From an uncultured Dietzia sp. (GTDB lineage: Bacteria; Actinomycetota; Actinomycetes; Mycobacteriales; Mycobacteriaceae), in contig CAMNYG010000036.1 in the NCBI GenBank assembly GCA_946570335.1, positions 1 through 9,096 on the forward strand: a stretch of DNA of 9,096 nt, given 5' to 3'. Under the pieces are notes generated by a model, which worked only from the letters and a program-made list of their open reading frames with translations, was not told where the DNA came from and did no database searches. The position numbers were made by a program, and so were the translations under genes. Shown one piece after another: positions 1 through 6,607 of this stretch (positions are counted from its first letter, which is position 1; each line of letters begins with the position of its first letter).

Positions 1-924
1 ATCGTCGTCGAATCAGCCAGACCGTATGCGGTGGCGGACACCGCGGAGCCGGCCGATGCCACGGCCCGGGCCACGGCCGAGTCCGCGGTTTCGTCCGCAG
101 TGCCACCCGAGCTGACGAGGGTGGATCCGAGTGCCGTATCCGTGCCGGGTTCGCCGGGCGCGTACGCGTGGAACTATTCAGTTGGTGGGCGAGCCGGCGG
201 ATTGTGTGTCTCTGGCGGGGACGGGGTGACGTGCACGGGGACGGCGGCGGCCTCCGTACCGGATCTGACGCAGATGTTCCCCGGGCGGCCAGGCGCCATC
301 GAGCTCGGTCCCGCGGGACTTCGCTATACGTTTGTCGAGGGGATCCCGCCCGTTCCCGGGCGCCTCGGGGCGGGGCAGTACGTCGAGATCGGCGGATTCC
401 GGTGTGCAATACCCGATGGGTCCGCGCTGCGGTGTGGTTACGGGGGCAACTCGTTCGCGATCAGCGGCCCGGATCTCGCGATCACCACGTCGGGGACGCT
501 CCTCGACGAGCGGGACTCGTCCAATCACGACTCCGCCTCGTCCGGTCACTCCTCCTCGAGCGACCAGCCGAGCGGGTTCATGGGCGCGTCCGGGCTGGTG
601 AGCGGCGTCCGTACCTCATCGGGGCGGCTAGTGACCGCCTCCGCGCCGCCGTGCGACGGCCGGGGGATCCTCGTCCTCGACTCCTATGTCGAGTCGGCAC
701 AGCCACAGCAGGGCATCGCGGACCTGCTGGACCGACACCCGGGCGCCGAGTTCGCCACGCCTGGCCAGTGCCCCTCCCTGCGGAGCCAGCTCGACGGGGC
801 GCGTGTCTACCCGATCTACACCGACCACGGCCATGACACCGCGGCCCTGTGCCGGGACAAGGCGGCCCGTGGCGGTACTGCCAGGCTCCTGACCACGACT
901 CCGGAGCACCTCGACCCGTGCTGA
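1..924 (+). CDS. Secreted cysteine-rich protein, C-terminal part (5' end outside window)
   Basis: The reading frame is open from base 1 and stops at TGA 922-924, so the gene probably begins upstream; a GTG at 31 is the first possible in-window start but has no convincing ribosome binding site. Numbering from that GTG, an Ala/Pro/Thr-rich stretch (1-45) precedes a domain at about 46-150 with four cysteines (59, 68, 125, 135), a Ser/His-rich linker (about 160-182), and a C-terminal domain at about 205-297 with four cysteines (208, 247, 274, 297). The even number of cysteines suggests disulfides and an extracytoplasmic location. From memory, the pattern PCDGR...PGQCPSL...VYPIY...C resembles domains at the ends of secreted proteins and Ser/Thr kinases in Mycobacteriales. 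A kinase or lipoprotein N-terminus upstream is therefore possible but not visible. The molecular function is unknown. It is convergent with the pseudouridine synthase gene, 33 bp away. Confidence 0.75.
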   Translation: MVVESARPYAVADTAEPADATARATAESAVSSAVPPELTRVDPSAVSVPGSPGAYAWNYSVGGRAGGLCVSGGDGVTCTGTAAASVPDLTQMFPGRPGAIELGPAGLRYTFVEGIPPVPGRLGAGQYVEIGGFRCAIPDGSALRCGYGGNSFAISGPDLAITTSGTLLDERDSSNHDSASSGHSSSSDQPSGFMGASGLVSGVRTSSGRLVTASAPPCDGRGILVLDSYVESAQPQQGIADLLDRHPGAEFATPGQCPSLRSQLDGARVYPIYTDHGHDTAALCRDKAARGGTARLLTTTPEHLDPC

Positions 925-957
925 ACCGCGCCCGGAGTGGCCCGGCGGAGTCGCTAC

Positions 958-1884
958 TCACAGCCCCCTGGTGATGAGCCGCTCCCACTTCTGCGGCATC
1001 GGCGCCGTCACCGTGAGTTCCCCGCCCTCGGGCAGCGGGATCACCATGGTCGCGGCGTGGAGATGGAGCCCGTCTCCGCCACACGATGCCACCTGTGCGT
1101 TGAACCGGGGATCGCCGTACCGATCGTCGCCGGCGATCGGATGCCCCGTGTGGGACAGGTGTACGCGGATCTGGTGCTTACGTCCGGTCAGCAGGCGCAC
1201 GCCCACGAGGGTGGCCCGGTCCGCCACCCGCCGACGGACTTCTACCTGTGTCTGTGCCCGCTGCCCGTCCGGGTGCACCACGACGTCGGCGTCCCGCCTG
1301 AGCAGCGGCGCATCCACTACCGTCACATCGTCGGGCAGGTGTCCTGCGACGATCGCCAGGTAGTGCCGTCCGATCTCATCCTCCCGGTCGCGCAGGAGTC
1401 CGTGCAGGTGTCGGAGCATCGTGGGGGTCTTGGCCAGAGCGAGCACGCCCGAGGTGTCACGGTCCAGCCTGTGGCCGAGCTCGAGCTCGGGGAGATCGGG
1501 ACGACGATGGCGCATCAGCTCGATCACGCCGAAGGGGTTGCCCGTCCCCTTGTGCACCGCGATTCCGGCGGGCTTGTCTATGACCAGAAGGTCGGCGTCC
1601 TCGTGGAGGACAACGCCACTCAGCCGATCGAGCAGTGCGGACGGGGGTCGGGGTGCGTTCAACGCTGGCATCTCCACCATCAGTGGCGGGATCGTCACCA
1701 CATCCCCCTCGACGAGGCGATAGTTCTGCTCGCACTTGCGGCCGTTGACCCGGAGTCGTCCCTTGCGTAGGAGCTGGAACAGCAAGCCGGCGGGCACACC
1801 CTTGAGCTGGCTGCGCAGGAACTTGTCGAGTCTGCGCCCGGCGTGCTGGTCGCTGATCGTGATGGTCGTGGCCGGGCGCCTCAC
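958..1884 (-). CDS. rluC: 23S rRNA pseudouridine synthase, RluC/RluA family
   Basis: A 308-residue enzyme that isomerises specific uridines of 23S rRNA to pseudouridine. An N-terminal S4 RNA-binding domain (about 15-68, AGRRLDKFLRSQLKGVP onward) is followed by the catalytic domain. This carries the family signature HRLDRDTSG at 138-146, with catalytic Asp141, and GRKHQIRVH at 234-242. I chose GTG 1884 because it leaves about 14 residues before the S4 domain, as in E. coli RluC, and has GGAGG at 1902-1898, though the 13-nt spacing is long. An alternative GTG at 2001 has GGAG six bases upstream and adds 39 residues, but these are Gly/Arg/Pro-rich and use AGG, AGA, GGG and CGA codons unlike the body of the gene. 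The S4 domain resembles proteobacterial RluC more than the usual actinobacterial RluD-like enzymes. The family is certain; the exact uridines modified are inferred. Confidence 0.92.
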   Translation of the reverse strand: MRRPATTITISDQHAGRRLDKFLRSQLKGVPAGLLFQLLRKGRLRVNGRKCEQNYRLVEGDVVTIPPLMVEMPALNAPRPPSALLDRLSGVVLHEDADLLVIDKPAGIAVHKGTGNPFGVIELMRHRRPDLPELELGHRLDRDTSGVLALAKTPTMLRHLHGLLRDREDEIGRHYLAIVAGHLPDDVTVVDAPLLRRDADVVVHPDGQRAQTQVEVRRRVADRATLVGVRLLTGRKHQIRVHLSHTGHPIAGDDRYGDPRFNAQVASCGGDGLHLHAATMVIPLPEGGELTVTAPMPQKWERLITRGL

Positions 1885-2060
1885 CCCGAGCGGCGGGCCT
1901 CCGGAGGATCCGATCCTGCTCCGCCCGTCGGCCCTCTGGCCTCTCGCGGACCCCGTCGGCCTCGCCCCCACGGGCCTCGCCCCTCGGCCGGACACAGACA
2001 CTCACCACTCCACGAGAAACGCTCAGCGCGCCGACATCATCTCCTGCACTCCACCACAAT

Positions 2061-2073
2061 CCCGACGGTCGGG
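2061..2073. repeat. 13-bp perfect palindrome upstream of rluC
   Basis: CCCGAC-G-GTCGGG is a perfect dyad with one central base, so it cannot form a hairpin but could be a protein-binding site. It lies 60-72 bp upstream of the outer rluC start and just past the SRPBCC terminator. No known operator consensus was recognised, and GC-rich dyads of this size also arise by chance. Confidence 0.25.
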
Positions 2074-2114
2074 CCAGTCGGCGCGGGGTCTCACTCCCCG
2101 ATCACGCAGGCGAA

Positions 2115-2137
2115 CACGGCCAGCCCAGCTGGCCGTG
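2115..2137 (-). terminator. Hairpin terminator after the SRPBCC gene
   Basis: CACGGCCAGC and GCTGGCCGTG form a perfect 10-bp stem with a 3-nt loop, starting 52 nt past the SRPBCC stop codon on the minus strand. The following minus-strand bases (TTCGCCTG) are only weakly U-rich, as is common for actinobacterial terminators. Confidence 0.6.
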
Positions 2138-2188
2138 GATGAAGGCGATCAGCTCCTCGCAGACCTCCGAGAACGTGGCACTGCCCGC

Positions 2189-2677
2189 TCAGTTCGCCGA
2201 TCGGACATCGACGCCCTGCTCGGCGTAGGCCTTGAAGTCCTGCATGTGCTGCCGGGTCTGCTTCTGAAACGCCCCGCGCGTCAGTGGAGCTGCCAGCCGC
2301 ATGGCGAGCTTGTCGAAGTAGACCTCGCTCTGACTCTCCCACCGAGTCCTGCGCGGGTTGAGAGAGATGAGTCGGTCGCGGGTCACGTGCCGCATCCCGT
2401 CCACGACCAGTTCCCGTTCACAGACCACATCGGTCTCGCCGGGCACGTCGGTCAGCTCGTCAGGCTCGCGCGCGGTGACGGTCTCGAGTCCCTCGACCAC
2501 GTTGTGGCCCTGCCGCAGCACCACCCGGGAGACGGAGCCCACCACACCGTGGCCGCCGCTGACCGGCTCGTGTCGCACGAGGCCGCGCAGCCACATCGGC
2601 AGGTGGGCGGGATCGGAGAGCAGGTGAACCGTCTCGTCCCGGGAAAGGCCGATCTCGACCGAGTCGGTGAACTTCAC
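2189..2677 (-). CDS. SRPBCC (START-like/polyketide-cyclase fold) protein
   Basis: A 162-residue cytosolic protein with the layout of the SRPBCC superfamily. It has an N-terminal strand (MKFTDSVEIG), a helix with a DPAHLPMWLRGL-type segment (22-33), alternating beta strands through about 122, and a long C-terminal helix (about 123-154) ending in a QHMQDFKAYAEQG stretch. The fold makes a hydrophobic pocket, and members bind lipids, act on aromatic substrates, or have unknown roles; nothing here fixes the ligand. The GTG start at 2677 is supported by GGAGGG at 2690-2685 with 7-nt spacing. A TAGCGT at 2740-2735 (minus strand) is a possible -10 box, but no good -35 was seen. The gene appears monocistronic, with terminators on both sides (2866-2895 for the upstream ytoQ gene and 2115-2137 for itself). 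Confidence 0.8.
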   Translation of the reverse strand: MKFTDSVEIGLSRDETVHLLSDPAHLPMWLRGLVRHEPVSGGHGVVGSVSRVVLRQGHNVVEGLETVTAREPDELTDVPGETDVVCERELVVDGMRHVTRDRLISLNPRRTRWESQSEVYFDKLAMRLAAPLTRGAFQKQTRQHMQDFKAYAEQGVDVRSAN

Positions 2678-2865
2678 TGCGGGGCCCTCCGGGTGTCGCG
2701 CGGAACATGATCAAAGCATCAGCTTCTCGTCTCCACGCTAGTCGACGAACCAGCGCGGCGACATGGGAGAACCAGCCCGGATTGTGTGATCGACGGCACG
2801 CGGCCGGCGACTGATCTCCGCGTCGACCGCCGCCGTTGCCGTATGAGGGGTGAATGAAGAGAAAC

Positions 2866-2895
2866 GACGACGACAACGTCTGTGTTGTCGTCGTC
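2866..2895 (-). terminator. Intrinsic terminator after the YtoQ-family gene
   Basis: GACGACGACAAC (2866-2877) and GTTGTCGTCGTC (2884-2895) form a perfect 12-bp stem with a 6-nt loop, 28 bp past the stop codon of the YtoQ-family gene. Read on the minus strand, the stem is followed by a pyrimidine-rich GTTTCTCTTCATTC tail, so this is the most canonical Rho-independent terminator in the window. The arms are built from GAC/GTC triplets. Confidence 0.75.
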
Positions 2896-2923
2896 CTCGT
2901 TGCTTGGCTTCCCGCCGATACCA

Positions 2924-3364
2924 CTACGTCCGCAGGACGTACCGCAGGGTCTCGACCACCTGATCGGCGGTCGTACACCAGGCCTGGGCCTCGGCGTCGA
3001 CCTCCTTGAGCGGATGGACGATGTCGGCGTCATGGAGAGTCACGTAGGGCTTGCCCAAGGCGGCGCAGTAACCCGCGTCGAATGCGGCGTTCCACTGCTT
3101 GTACTGGTCGCCGAACCGCACCACCACCATGTCCGCCTGCCCGATCAGCGTGCGCGTGCGGATGGAGTTGACCTTCGCGGACTGGTGATCGCGCCAGAAC
3201 TGGCTGTCGTTCTCGCCCAGATGGTCACCGGCGGCATCGCTCGCGGGATGGTCGGTGACCGGTTCGGTGAAGGACACGTCCAGGCCGGCCTCCTTTGCAC
3301 CACGCCGGATCTGGTCACGCCAGTCGGTGTGGATCTCGCCCGAAAGATAGACAGTAAAACTCAT
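2924..3364 (-). CDS. YtoQ family protein
   Basis: A 146-residue cytosolic protein that matches the YtoQ family nearly end to end. It has an N-terminal YLSGEIHTDWRDQI segment (6-19), a central HQSAKVNSIRTRTLI segment (60-74), and the strongly conserved block DMVVVRFGDQYKQWNAAFDAGYC (78-100), followed by GKPYVTLHDADIVHPLKEV. The layout recalls nucleoside 2-deoxyribosyltransferase-like folds (YLSG start, then an A-D-x-V...NxAFDxGYxxALGKP core). Any nucleotide-related activity is inferred; the family has no established role that I know of. ATG 3364 is preceded by an AGGTGAGG element. The gene lies 113 bp behind the LysR gene on the same strand with no clear terminator between, so cotranscription is possible; a strong terminator follows at 2866-2895. 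Confidence 0.9.
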   Translation of the reverse strand: MSFTVYLSGEIHTDWRDQIRRGAKEAGLDVSFTEPVTDHPASDAAGDHLGENDSQFWRDHQSAKVNSIRTRTLIGQADMVVVRFGDQYKQWNAAFDAGYCAALGKPYVTLHDADIVHPLKEVDAEAQAWCTTADQVVETLRYVLRT

Positions 3365-3477
3365 GACCTCACCTTCTACGAAGACGGTGGCCGCGGCAAC
3401 TTCCTCCCGATCCGTGGCGGCCCGGCGGACGTCGTAGCGGAGCAGGCTCGCCGGACGTCACAACCGGTCGCCCCGGA

Positions 3478-4425
3478 TCACGGTGGGTCGAGCAGTTCGA
3501 TTCCGTAGTCGGTGACGACCGCGCGCATGTGATCGAGGTAGCGCTGCGCCTGAGCGGTGAGCGGGATCCCGGAATGGCTGATCCACCCGATCTCGATGCT
3601 CTCGTCCACGTCGAGTGGAATGGCCACGATCTCCGGATCCAGGTCGTCACTGATGATGCCGGTCGAGATCGTGTACCCGTCGAGACCGATCATGAGGTTG
3701 AAGATGGTGGCGCGGTCGGAGACCCGGATCTCCCGCTTGCTCGACAGGGTGGAGAGGATCTCCTCGGCGAAGTAGAACGAGTTGTTCGCGCCCTGGTCGA
3801 AGGTGAGTCGCGGCAGGTCAACCAGGTCGTCGAGCGTGACGCTCGCCCGGGAGGCCAACGGGTTCTGCCGGGAGATGAAGATGTGCGGCACCGCGGCGAA
3901 CAGCGGATGGAAGACCAGACCTGAATCCCGCAGGAGCTTGTCGATGACCTTGCGGTTGAAGTCGTTCCGGTAGAGCACGCCGATCTCGCTGCGGAGGGTC
4001 CGTACGTCCTCGATGATGTCCCAGGTCCGGGTTTCACGAAGCGAGAACTCGTACTGCGGCGCGTCGCCGGAGTGCACCATCCGGATGAACGCCTCGACCA
4101 CGAACGAGTAGTGCTGCGCCGACACCCCGAGCAGCCGGCGGGACGGCGGTCTACCGAGGTAGCGCCGCTCCAGGAGCGACATCTGCTCGACGACCTGTCT
4201 GGCGTAGCCGAGAAATTCCGCCCCTTCGTCGGTCAGCGTCACCCCCCGAGCGGACCGGACGAGAAGAGTACGACCCACTCGCGACTCCAGATCCTTCATC
4301 GCGGCCGACATGGTCGGCTGGGCGACGTAGAGCAGGTCCGCGGCGCCGGTGATCGAGCCTTCCGCCGCGACCTCGATGAAGTACTGCAACTGCTGCAGGG
4401 TGATTCCCCTGGATCCACGGCTCAT
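3478..4425 (-). CDS. LysR-family transcriptional regulator, divergent from mesX-mesD
   Basis: A 315-residue LysR-type regulator. The winged helix-turn-helix is at about 9-66 (ITLQQLQYFIEVAAEGSITG, then AADLLYVAQPTMSAAMKDLE, GRTLLVR and GVTLTDEG), and the periplasmic-binding-protein-like effector domain is at about 95-300. The effector half (EIGVLYRNDFNRKVIDKLL, LTFDQGANNSFYFAEEIL, VSDRATIFNLMIGLDGYTI) recalls LysR regulators of sulfur amino-acid genes such as streptococcal MtaR/MetR; this is from memory and not certain. Divergence from mesX over about 127 bp is the classic arrangement for a LysR regulator controlling its neighbour and itself. Its effector could be homocysteine or another methionine precursor (inference). 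ATG 4425 has only an AAAGG two bases upstream, but a TATAGT -10 box ends 8 nt before it, suggesting a leaderless or nearly leaderless transcript. Confidence 0.9.
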   Translation of the reverse strand: MSRGSRGITLQQLQYFIEVAAEGSITGAADLLYVAQPTMSAAMKDLESRVGRTLLVRSARGVTLTDEGAEFLGYARQVVEQMSLLERRYLGRPPSRRLLGVSAQHYSFVVEAFIRMVHSGDAPQYEFSLRETRTWDIIEDVRTLRSEIGVLYRNDFNRKVIDKLLRDSGLVFHPLFAAVPHIFISRQNPLASRASVTLDDLVDLPRLTFDQGANNSFYFAEEILSTLSSKREIRVSDRATIFNLMIGLDGYTISTGIISDDLDPEIVAIPLDVDESIEIGWISHSGIPLTAQAQRYLDHMRAVVTDYGIELLDPP

Positions 4426-4489
4426 AGCCTTTGACTATAGAGACTCATAGCAAACGCTAGTTACCCGATATCTGAACTGGGAATGCAGG
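4421..4489. promoter_or_regulatory. Divergent lysR/mesX promoter region with repeated motifs
   Basis: TATAGT (4439-4434, minus strand) is a good -10 box for lysR, ending 8 nt before its ATG. On the plus strand TTGACT (4431-4436) resembles a -35 for mesX, but no good -10 follows at 16-18 bp, as expected of an activator-dependent promoter. The octamer CTCATAGC occurs at 4421-4428 and 4444-4451, a 23-bp step (about two helical turns). The second copy runs into TAGC-AAAC-GCTA (4448-4459), a perfect interrupted dyad. Together they are candidate LysR recognition and activation sites; the assignment is inferred. Confidence 0.5.
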
Positions 4490-4552
4490 ATGGTGTCACC
4501 GAATTTTCCGCAGCGCCGAGCCCGGCCGACCGATCCCCCGAATTGGACGTAC

Positions 4553-5545
4553 ATGTCGAACGAGTTCACGTTCAGCATCACCACCACCCACTTCGACGAG
4601 GACTACTCCCCGTCGGCGGACTCCCGCACCACCACCAACTTCGCCAACCTGGCCCGGGGTGAGAATCGCCGCCAGAACCTCCGCAACACCCTGGCCATGA
4701 TCAACGCCCGGTTCAATGACCTGGCACACCGGGACAACCCGAACCGGGACCGCTATTCCGTCGACCTCGACATCATTTCCGCGGATCTGCAGTTCACAGC
4801 CGACGGCCGGCACCACCGCTTCCCGCTGATCGAGGTCCTCGATGTGGGAATCGTCGATCACCGGACCGGTGACCGGCTGCCGGGGATCGTGGGGAACAAC
4901 TTCTCGTCCTATGTCCGCGACTACGACTTCAGCGTGCGGCTGCCGGCAGCCAACGAGAACTCCACCGAGTTCACCGTGCCGAGCAACTTCGGCGACCTGC
5001 ACGGAAAGCTGTTCCAGCACTTTCTCGATTCCGACGCCTACCGCGAGCGCTTCGAGGTGTCGCCGGTGATCTGCATCAGTGTGTCGACGAGCAGGACGTA
5101 CCACCGGACCGGGAATCACCACCCGACACTCGGCATCGAGTATCAGCAGAACGACTACTCGTTGACCGACGAGTACTTCCAGAAGATGGGACTTCAGGTC
5201 AGGTACTTCATGCCTGAGGGCAGTGTCGCCCCGCTGGCGTTCTATTTCCGCGGCGACCTGCTCGGGGACTATACGGACCTCCAGCTCATCGGCACGGTCA
5301 GCGTGATGGAGACCTTCCAGAAGATCTATCGCCCGGAGATCTACAACGCCAACACACCCGCCGCGGAGGTCTACCGCCCGTCCCTGGACCAGCCGGACTA
5401 CTCACCCACTCAGATCGTCTACGACCGGGTCGAGCGCGGTGAGCTCGCGAAGAAGCAGGGCAGGTTCACTGAGGAACGTCTCATGAAGCCGTACGGAGAA
5501 CTCCTCGAACAGTGGGCCGCCCGCCGCCCCGTTCTCGTCGGATGA
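4553..5545 (+). CDS. mesX: DUF1852 protein MesX, partner of methionine synthase MesD
   Basis: A 330-residue protein of the DUF1852 family. Recognisable conserved blocks are RTTTNFANLARGENR (25-39), RDRYSVDLDIISAD (65-78), GNNFSSYVRDYDFS (114-127), FGDLHGKLF (146-154), TYHRTGNHHP...GIEYQQ (182-199), a YFQKMGLQVRYFMP...APLAFYF block (208-232) and METFQKIYRPEIYNA (252-266). Published genetics on the family show DUF1852 is required, together with oxygen, for MesD to make methionine. Its chemistry is unknown to me; the conserved His and Tyr residues (H150, H184, H189, H190) are possible metal or substrate contacts (inference). I chose ATG 4553 because family members begin just here (MSNEFTFSI-like). 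An in-frame ATG at 4490 would add 21 Pro/Arg-rich residues. Neither start has a strong ribosome binding site. GC content looks lower than in the flanking genes. mesD follows after 20 bp. Confidence 0.93.
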   Translation: MSNEFTFSITTTHFDEDYSPSADSRTTTNFANLARGENRRQNLRNTLAMINARFNDLAHRDNPNRDRYSVDLDIISADLQFTADGRHHRFPLIEVLDVGIVDHRTGDRLPGIVGNNFSSYVRDYDFSVRLPAANENSTEFTVPSNFGDLHGKLFQHFLDSDAYRERFEVSPVICISVSTSRTYHRTGNHHPTLGIEYQQNDYSLTDEYFQKMGLQVRYFMPEGSVAPLAFYFRGDLLGDYTDLQLIGTVSVMETFQKIYRPEIYNANTPAAEVYRPSLDQPDYSPTQIVYDRVERGELAKKQGRFTEERLMKPYGELLEQWAARRPVLVG

Positions 5546-5565
5546 TCACCGGAGGACAATCGACC

Positions 5566-6597
5566 ATGAACCAGATCCTTCCCACCTCGACCGTCGGCAG
5601 CCTGCCCAAGCCCTCGTGGCTCGCCCAGCCTGAAACCCTCTGGGCGCCCTGGAAACTGGAGGGTGATGCGCTGGTCGAAGGCAAACAGGATGCGCTACGT
5701 ATATCCACCAAGGAGCAGAGCGACCGCGGCATCGACATCGTCAGCGACGGAGAACAGACCCGTCAGCACTTCGTGACGACCTTCATCGAGCACCTCGACG
5801 GGGTCGACTTCTCACGGCGCGAGACCGTCCGGATCCGCGATCGCTACGACGCGAGCGTGCCCACCGTGGTCGACTCCGTCCGCCGCGCCGCGCCCGTCTT
5901 CGTCGACGATGCGGCGTTTCTCCGGCAGCAGACGGACCAGCCGATCAAGTGGGCACTCCCCGGTCCCATGACGATGATCGACACCCTCTACGACGGCCAC
6001 TACAAGAGTCGTGAGAAGTTGGCGTGGGAGTTCGCGACCATCCTCAACCAGGAGGCAAGAGACCTGGAGGCCGCAGGGGTCGACATCATCCAGTTCGACG
6101 AGCCCGCGTTCAACGTCTACTTCGACGAGATGAAGGACTGGGGCATCGCCACGCTGGAAAGAGCCACCGAAGGGCTCAGCGTGGAGACCGCGGTGCACAT
6201 CTGCTACGGATACGGCATCAAGGCGAACATCGACTGGAAGGCGAGCCTCGGCTCCGAGTGGCGCCAGTACGAGGAGTCGTTCCCACTCCTGCAGCAGTCA
6301 ACCATCGACATCATCTCGCTGGAATGCCACAACTCGCATGTCCCCATCGACCTGATCGAGCTCGTCCGCGGAAAGAAGGTCATGCTCGGGGCCATCGACG
6401 TGGCGAGCGAGAAGATCGAGACCGCGGCGGAGGTCGCTGACACCATCCGCAACGCGCTCAGCTACGTCGACGCGGACAAACTCCTGCCGAGCACGAACTG
6501 CGGCATGGCGCCCTTGCCCCGGGATGTCGCGTTCGCGAAGTTGAGTGCTCTCAGCGCGGGCACACGCATCGTTCGTGACGAGCTCTCCTCCAGCTGA
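5566..6597 (+). CDS. mesD: Core (folate-independent) methionine synthase MesD
   Basis: A 343-residue enzyme that corresponds to the C-terminal catalytic half of MetE and lacks its N-terminal folate-binding domain. It should methylate homocysteine to methionine in the cytosol. MetE-like landmarks are STVGSLPKP (8-16), VSDGEQTR (59-66), the TM-barrel segment ALPGPMTM (130-137), and QFDEPAF (176-182). The zinc ligands are H211 and C213 (HIC), E253 (ISLEC) and C312 (STNCG), aligning with MetE His641, Cys643, Glu665 and Cys726. About 18 extra residues lie between C213 and E253 compared with MetE. Pairing with DUF1852 identifies the MesD family, which by published genetics needs neither methyl-tetrahydrofolate nor cobalamin, but does need MesX and oxygen. 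ATG 5566 has GGAGGA at 5551-5556, 9 nt upstream. The 20-bp gap after mesX indicates one operon. Confidence 0.94.
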   Translation: MNQILPTSTVGSLPKPSWLAQPETLWAPWKLEGDALVEGKQDALRISTKEQSDRGIDIVSDGEQTRQHFVTTFIEHLDGVDFSRRETVRIRDRYDASVPTVVDSVRRAAPVFVDDAAFLRQQTDQPIKWALPGPMTMIDTLYDGHYKSREKLAWEFATILNQEARDLEAAGVDIIQFDEPAFNVYFDEMKDWGIATLERATEGLSVETAVHICYGYGIKANIDWKASLGSEWRQYEESFPLLQQSTIDIISLECHNSHVPIDLIELVRGKKVMLGAIDVASEKIETAAEVADTIRNALSYVDADKLLPSTNCGMAPLPRDVAFAKLSALSAGTRIVRDELSSS

Positions 6598-6607
6598 CTG
6601 ATCACAC

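Noticed and set aside
1457..2059. Minus-strand 200-codon frame overlapping rluC
   Set aside because: It is Arg/Gly/Pro-rich shadow sequence in another frame of the clear rluC gene, with no recognisable domain.
1736..2710. Plus-strand 324-codon open frame across rluC's 5' end and the SRPBCC gene
   Set aside because: It is antisense to two genes with clear family matches and crosses a terminator hairpin, so it is a high-GC artefact.
2866..2895. GAC/GTC triplet runs as a microsatellite or CRISPR-like repeat
   Set aside because: There are only three or four triplets per arm; they are explained by the arms of the ytoQ terminator hairpin.
3365..3477. Terminator between lysR and ytoQ (GGCCGC/GCGGCC arms)
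   Set aside because: It has only a 6-bp stem with a loop of more than 20 nt and no T-rich tail, too weak to call.
4426..4552. SAM or cobalamin riboswitch upstream of mesX
   Set aside because: The short leader shows no stacked helices or conserved riboswitch cores; LysR control explains the region better.
4496..5122. Minus-strand 208-codon frame opposite mesX
   Set aside because: It is antisense to strongly conserved DUF1852 blocks and has no independent start signal.
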